64,000 nt of DNA from Synaphobranchus kaupii (taxonomy: Eukaryota > Chordata > Actinopteri > Anguilliformes > Synaphobranchidae): contig CM056379.1 in the NCBI GenBank assembly GCA_029718625.1, positions 65,995,626-66,059,625 on the forward strand, read 5' to 3'. Both the position numbers and the translations under genes were made by a program. The notes under the pieces were generated by a model that did not search any database, had not been told where the DNA came from, and worked only from the letters and a program-made list of their open reading frames with translations. Of the stretch, positions 58,743-64,000 are shown in pieces. Every line of letters starts with the position of its first letter. The stretch's first letter is position 1.

Positions 58743-58808
58743 CTGCGTGTCCTGGGAGGAGATGGCAGGCACTTTGCATGGGGCTGAGTCTTCCAGCTCT
58801 ATCGAACC
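58743..58808 (-). CDS. kansl1: kansl1 66-bp coding exon
   Basis: Acceptor CTCAACCCCGCAG before 58808 and donor ACGCAG/GTAAGG at 58743/58742. It is 22 codons in phase 0 on both sides: GSIELEDSAPCKVPAISSQD-TQ. It falls between the exon ending IRINK and the next phase-0 exon, where human KANSL1 has GLIVLGEVPPPE. The residue match is weak (G.I.L), so the call rests on splice borders, phase, order and GC content. Confidence 0.6.
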
Positions 58809-60840
58809 CTGCGGGGTTGAGCGCGAGACGGTCACTCAAGGTTCCTTTTACCACAAGGCAATCGTTACTCAAGAGCATAGCGTTTCATTTTGAATTGTGG
58901 GGGACAATTTGGGTGATGCTGAGCATGCTGTGTGCTGGACATTGGTGGAAGAATTAGTGGCCACACGCAGAAGAGTGGATTTGTTTAGGTTACGTTACCT
59001 CAGGGAAGCAAATAACTTACCTAGCTAAATGATAATGTCATCTTCAGCTAATAAGAGGAGCTTACCACTGAAAAAGATCTCATCTTTCGTCCATGTAAAC
59101 GAGAGAGTGGGAGCCATTCTGAAAATACAGAAGCCAACGAAGTCTTTGTGGAACCCAGCCTGGCTTGAGGGCCGTCGTTACAAACCATGGCTTTATGATT
59201 AAATGAAACAAGCCTAGGAGAGTAACTTACTCATAACTAAAGTTTGCGATATTGTTAGATAATGAAACTCCTAAATATCGCAATCACAGAGTAGAATCTT
59301 AACAACGATATCTTAGTTTTGAGTTTTTAAATGTGAAAGAATATTTGAGCCTCTCTTCTCAAGTCCTTTTTCATTATTCTCCAGTCTCATGTTTTCTTTG
59401 ATGTCTCTGATATTGTGATGCACTCACATTGATGAAGCCCAAATAAAATTGATGCCATTTTCAATTTGGGATGCTGTGCCACTTGTGTAAGCAACACAAG
59501 CAGGCATTGAAACCCAGGCAGGGCAGAAACTTTTAGTTTATTGAGGTGCCTGTTCTGTACACTATAGACACAGAGTGGAAAAATTTGACAGGAAAAAGGG
59601 AGTAACATTACACAACAGTACTCCCATTTCCATCTGTTTGGGGGGGGGGGGGGGGTGTTACTATCGGGGGGGCACGATCGTGCCAGCACACACAAGCCCC
59701 CCCAACCCGGTCTGAGGTCGCACCACCGAGCCTACAAAGACATCCTGGGGGAAGCACTGGAGTGAAGTTTAGCTGAATACACTTGTGCTGGCTTAACCGT
59801 AGATTAGACCACAATACAATGTTTCATGTCGTGACAAAGGTCTCATTCATGAACTTAACAAAAAATGTAGTTAAAATATCTTGCTAAACTTCCGTGGTCG
59901 CCATCGAGGAAAAGCAAATAATAGGTTTAACACAACGTCAGCTTGTTTGGCTTTGCTGTAGCTACTTGAGCATTTTCAACTCCGCCATTGCAGTAGCTAG
60001 CTAGCCAAATGCTCTGCTGAAACCACAGAACTGTTCTGTGGCTGAAACCTCACAGACTCTGTAGCCACACCAACCGCTCCCCATACAGAAAAGAGCAAAC
60101 ACATCTTAGAATAAAAACACAGACAGAGGAGCAAGGACTTGTGTGCAAATGTGTGCAGAGACAGATTGCCAGTGCATCATAGATATGACTAAGCATGGTT
60201 ATTTTATAATATTTTGAAGGTAAAAATCTTGCATAGTGCACCTAAATAATTAAGAGCTGAACTTGGCAGTAAATCCAGAAGGTCTAAGGTCTGAGGTTGA
60301 AGGAGGGCGGGGTCAGGGGTTGTGTTAACCGAGAATTCCTGGTCCCCAGGAATTTCCCAATTTTTAGAAGACAGATATTGCTGAAATATTGCTGCAAACG
60401 TTAATAACTGACTGCAATAGCCTAAAAAGACTACTGAGTCTATTGTAGTTCTAGCTATGCCTTGCTGTGGTCCGGTCATTTTGATTGGCGCTCCTCCTCT
60501 CTTCCTGTTAATCATAAGTGGAGGGTGAACCAAATGCAGGGTAAGGCTATGATGGGAAGGGGGAGGTGTACGCCCTCATGCGAGCGCACGCAGTGAGCGA
60601 GCAGCAAAAACTTTTGCATTATTTTCACCGTAAATACAGCTTTTTGAGTACAAGAGCCCATGTAGGCTTTAGTTGTAAATTACCAGTATGGTTGTGTTTC
60701 GGGTTTATAAATCAAAGGTCCTTTTGGAACATTTGGATATTACACAATTTATTTTAATAGCACACATTAGAAAAATAAACAAACACTCAAAAACAGAATT
60801 AAAAAATAAGTGTGCAAGATAAGTGTTCCAAATAATGTCA
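58809..60840. other. kansl1 intron, no gene recognised
   Basis: It contains a G17 run at 59641-59656. A Pro/Leu-rich open frame at 60320-60204 (minus) has no supporting match. Confidence 0.4.
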
Positions 60841-60965
60841 CTGAGGTAAACTAGTGTTGATTGTCGCAGAGGTAAAATACTGTTAGATAGTAGCCTATAG
60901 TGCTGCTGAGGTAAAATACTGTTAGATAGCAGCTGTGTTGCTGAGGTAAAATAGTAAGTAGACAG
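60838..60965. repeat. Small minisatellite
   Basis: GAGGTAAAATACTGTTAGATAG-like units occur four times (the first and last diverged), 20-45 bases apart. Confidence 0.75.
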
Positions 60966-61079
60966 TTTATCCCTACAGTAAAGATGGTGAAACAACAATC
61001 TACTATCAATACTACCTTCTGTTAAAACATTGCATGAACTTGTTAAAGCTTTTACCTTTTCAGAATTTAGGGCTTCAAA

Positions 61080-62525
61080 CTGTTTTCGCAATTATTCTCA
61101 TTTTGACGGTCGTGATCGATTTCCCTTTGGCGGTCCGTGAAAACATTTTGGCGGCCGCCAAAGAATTTACTATGCAACAACCCTGACACCCCATAAAAAT
61201 AACACTCCAGAAAATGTGTTTATTTAGATACGATCAAATTTTCACGTCATATTGATAAGCTAATTATTTAAGCGACTCCACTGCAAGAAGATAGCCTATG
61301 CATGATTAGTTTTTTCTATCGGCATGGCAAGCCAACACACACATAATTTACAACATATTTAATTGACATTAACAGAGAGTGTGACAGTGTGTCCACAAAT
61401 GCTCCGTGAGTCTGTGATGATCCTTCAACTTGACTGCCGCTTCACTGACAGGACAACGCGTTGATGGATGAGACTTGCTAGCTAGCTAACTAACCATGCG
61501 TTAGTACAGGTAGTCTAACCATGAAGCAATCGGCTACACGCTGCCGGCCAGCTTAGTTACCTCCTCCGCAGTAGGCAGTCGCCTCGTGGATTGAGTGAGC
61601 TAACTCAAATCCTCCATCGCTGGCATTTGTATTTGTATTTTATAGCCTACATTATTTTAATTGCCATGCCATGAAGGCTAAGCCTTCCCCAGCCTGACAC
61701 ACAATCCGCCTATGCCGTTAATTCTAGCGTAGTTAATTCTAGCATAGAGTCGCAAATTAAGCCCTTTTTGTAGCTAACATTACAGCAAGGGCATGGAATT
61801 AAAACCAGTTTTTTTTAAATGAAACGTTCTGCACCAGAGGCCCAGGTAAATCTTTTTTTTTTTTTTACCAGGGGGTGCCCTTAAACAATTCGGCCACAGG
61901 CAAAAAACATTGTAGATAAGCGCGTAAGCATAATATTTTTAGGACGTTTTTGTTTCACATCATTCAGTTTGTTTGTTAGGCTATTGCATAGGAAACGGAA
62001 CATTCAATGCTTAACGTTAACCCGGGTCCTTTCAAAACAATGTAACATTTTGTACATATGTAGCCTATGCAATATGTCACGTTTTATCCTATGCTCATAC
62101 AGTTGAATGCCTCTGGCAAATTTAAAAAAAAAAAAAAGTTGACTCATCGCGCCACGTTTTCAACTGCAACAGTCCTCATTAACATGCAAGCAGCCTTGCG
62201 TTCAAAGGCTTTTTCCCCCTCATTCTCATAAGCTATGATTGAGAATTAATAACGTCATTTCAATCTATTTATGTGTATTTGCTGTCTTTATCTGTTCATA
62301 TAGGCTGTTCATTTTAGGATATTACTATTTTGGCATAATTTACCATATATATTTCACGTCTGACGTCTATACAGCGTTGAATAAAACAGTACATCCCATA
62401 TTCTGTGCAAAAACATGCTCTGAGACAACAGACAATCCTCTGTTGGATGGAGCTCAGGAGCGATGAAAAGAAGCGAGGAAAGGATGCAAGGAGTGAAAGT
62501 AAGCGATTGGAATGAACCCGAGACA
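61080..62525. repeat. Diverged repeat related to 46.3-47.8 kb
   Basis: The shared blocks with 46330-47830 lie at about 61918-62130, 62240-62360 and 62400-62520. The outer left part (61080-61175) has TTTGGCGG.CCGCCAAA inverted phrases that could be a transposon end. Confidence 0.5.
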
Positions 62526-62875
62526 TCTAGACGGGTGGAAATCTAGGTTGAGAGATGTTTTGACAGGTTTTCGACATGAACGCATCAATTTGGCTCAGGT
62601 TTTACCAAGATATAGCCTGGCTACATTTTAGCCGTTCAAAAAAACTTTTTATTACAAACCATCTCGAGCCAGCCTAGCTCAACAAATAGCACCTTTTTAT
62701 TGGTTGCTTGTTTCGAGTTTATTTCACATGCTTCATGCGTGCATTTAACCAGATTAAACGACCCGTGACCTGCATCAAACTAACTTCACTCTGCAATAAG
62801 ATTAACAGCTGAAATATGATTTGCCTGTGGGTGCCCAGGCCCCTGAGCACACACAAAATCGGAGCCTATGTTCTG

Positions 62876-62980
62876 CTCTTTGTTTTAAAGGCAATTGAGC
62901 CCCAATATTCACTTTGTTTTAAAGGCCATTGAGACCCCAATATTCACTTTGTTTTAAAGGCAATTGAGCCCCAATATTTT
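62876..62980. repeat. 35-bp tandem repeat, three units
   Basis: CTTTGTTTTAAAGGCAATTG followed by AGCCCCAATATT is repeated three times with few changes. Confidence 0.9.
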
Positions 62981-63476
62981 CAACACTAGCTGAGCAAGAA
63001 CGGTGAATGAAAACTTTAACCCAAATTTTTTTAATAAACGTGTTGTGCACTTTGTATTGCAGAGGCTACACATAATTACGTGTCAAGGAGTCGCTAGCAG
63101 GCCAACGTGTCATAATTCAACATAATAATTTCTAATATTCGTAATGAATAGAAGTAAATTTGTTGGAACTAAAATGTTACAATACCGCAAAAAAAAATAA
63201 AAAATAAAAATGCTTCCAAAAATGCAACGCAGACGATAAAATCAGTAAACATTAAAACATACTTAATGACAGGTAAAAATAGATGGTGACGGATTCCTTT
63301 TCAACCACATCTGTCACGTTGACGGATTATGATTTATTCTAGCCCAACCACTGGGCGGGGTATTATGTATGATATGACATGGCAGACTTTACCAGATTGT
63401 TTCAAGCGACTGGGGTGTGGGGCGTGTTGGAGGTGGTATGTCGGACCATACCCCCTACCCCTACTGGCACGCTGAC

Positions 63477-63618
63477 CTTGTTGATGCGGATCTGGCGGTA
63501 GATGTCGGTCTGCTGCCGGATACGGTACTCCAGATCCGAGATGTGGGCCTGGAGCCAGTTCCAGTGGCTGATGATGGTGGCCCTTTCCAGGGCGTGGCGG
63601 CCCTCTGCTCTCCTCCAT
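63477..63618 (-). CDS. kansl1: kansl1 coding exon ([20 protein letters not shown] coiled segment)
   Basis: The 142-bp exon has acceptor GCGCTCCTTTCACAG before 63618 and donor AACAAG/GTCAGC at 63477/63476. The translation reads [47 protein letters not shown]. The second block is almost identical to vertebrate KANSL1 ([25 protein letters not shown]), a conserved helical segment of this NSL-complex scaffold. It leaves in phase 0, as the next exon needs. Upstream exons lie beyond the right edge. Teleosts may have two kansl1 paralogues; which one this is cannot be told here. Confidence 0.95.
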
Positions 63619-63825
63619 CTGTGAAAGGAGCGCCAATAAATTGCCAATAAAAACATCCACTGAAAAATGTACAGCTACACATCACTAGTGTTAGGTGTGC
63701 CGTGAGAGAACCCTCATAGTAAGACCAAATAACACCAAATATCATAACTCTATATAACAATCATAACAATGTTACAAAACACATTGGTAATAAAACAGAT
63801 TGAATCATGACAAACAACGAGTACA

Positions 63826-64000
63826 GTCAAGCAGGAAAGTCTGCACACCCTTTTCACCTTCTCCACGTTTTATTACATTAGCCATATTCTACAATAGATT
63901 GAGTTAATTTTTTGTCTCAAAATTCTACACAAAATAGGCCATAATGACAAAGTGAAAACAGGTTTAGACATTTGTGCCAATTTATTAAAAATCAAAATGT
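63826..64000. mobile_element. Tc1-like element end, cut by window edge
   Basis: CAGTCAAGCAGGAAAGTCTG follows TA. Further in, CATAATGACAAAGTGAAAAC and TTTATTAAAAATCAAAATGT match a terminal region common in fish Tc1-like repeats. The rest is outside the window. Confidence 0.55.

Noticed and set aside
60204..60345. Extra kansl1 exon (NTTPDPALLQPQTLDLLDLL)
   Set aside because: The four-exon chain already fits in phase, and this piece has no clear acceptor/donor pair or similarity.

Overview
This window looks like an intron-rich, transposon-dense segment of a ray-finned (teleost) fish nuclear genome. The evidence is vertebrate-style exons with GT/AG borders, AT-rich introns, and repeats typical of fish: Sleeping Beauty-type Tc1 termini, L1, Rex1-like and L2-like LINEs, a V-SINE-like tRNA SINE, and hAT, Kolobok and PIF/Harbinger-like elements. 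No prokaryotic feature is present. The species cannot be fixed from the sequence alone.

Host gene. Four consecutive coding exons of kansl1 (KAT8 regulatory NSL complex subunit 1) lie on the minus strand at 63618-63477, 58808-58743, 57152-57040 and 35646-35457. Their splice phases (0, 0, 2) chain without a break, and their translation follows vertebrate KANSL1 from the [20 protein letters not shown] segment to the CVAARTRP..CKKRRLVRP segment. Almost everything from 1 to 57039 is therefore intron (or intron plus flank) loaded with mobile DNA. The next 3' exon was not found.

Layout. 0.6-1.1 kb: minisatellite. 1.46-2.8 kb: dead Sleeping Beauty-like Tc1. 2.8-5.6 kb: long repeat with tRNA-like modules; related copies at 40.5-43.2 and 48.2-48.9 kb. 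6.05-7.58 kb: Tc1 element with an intact DD34E transposase. 7.7-11.1 kb: L1 piece split by a 2-kb element that carries eight copies of a GTCAGGTGGYGCGAC motif. 13.19-15.18 kb: PIF/Harbinger-like non-autonomous element. 17.9-20.1 kb: dead pogo/Tigger-like transposase with a PHD finger, interrupted by a hAT MITE. 22.0-28.1 kb: nested inverted-repeat elements holding exon remnants of a fish multicopy gene and a 1.1-kb near-perfect hairpin Tc1. 29.11-32.95 kb: CACTG-ended element carrying an intact four-exon gene. 33.7-34.3 kb: L1 tail. 34.7 kb: an intact THAP-domain ORF. 38.76-40.07 kb: Kolobok-like TTAA element with a THAP exon. 43.7-45.2 kb: Rex1-like LINE split by an L2 tail and a MITE. 49.7-55.5 kb: a young complete LTR retrotransposon (LTRs nearly identical, TSD GTAG). 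55.5-64 kb: the kansl1 exons with scattered repeats.

Most unusual part. The LTR element at 49708-55545 has a perfect 18-nt primer-binding site for tRNA-Gln(CUG) and a second 13-nt match to that tRNA's anticodon arm inside U5. It also has a tandemly duplicated polypurine-tract plus hairpin module whose two copies differ by compensatory base changes, and an unrecognised ORF with eleven 21-residue repeats but no visible polymerase. Together these suggest a non-autonomous LTR retrotransposon with structured RNA signals. I know of no description of it, but I could not search.
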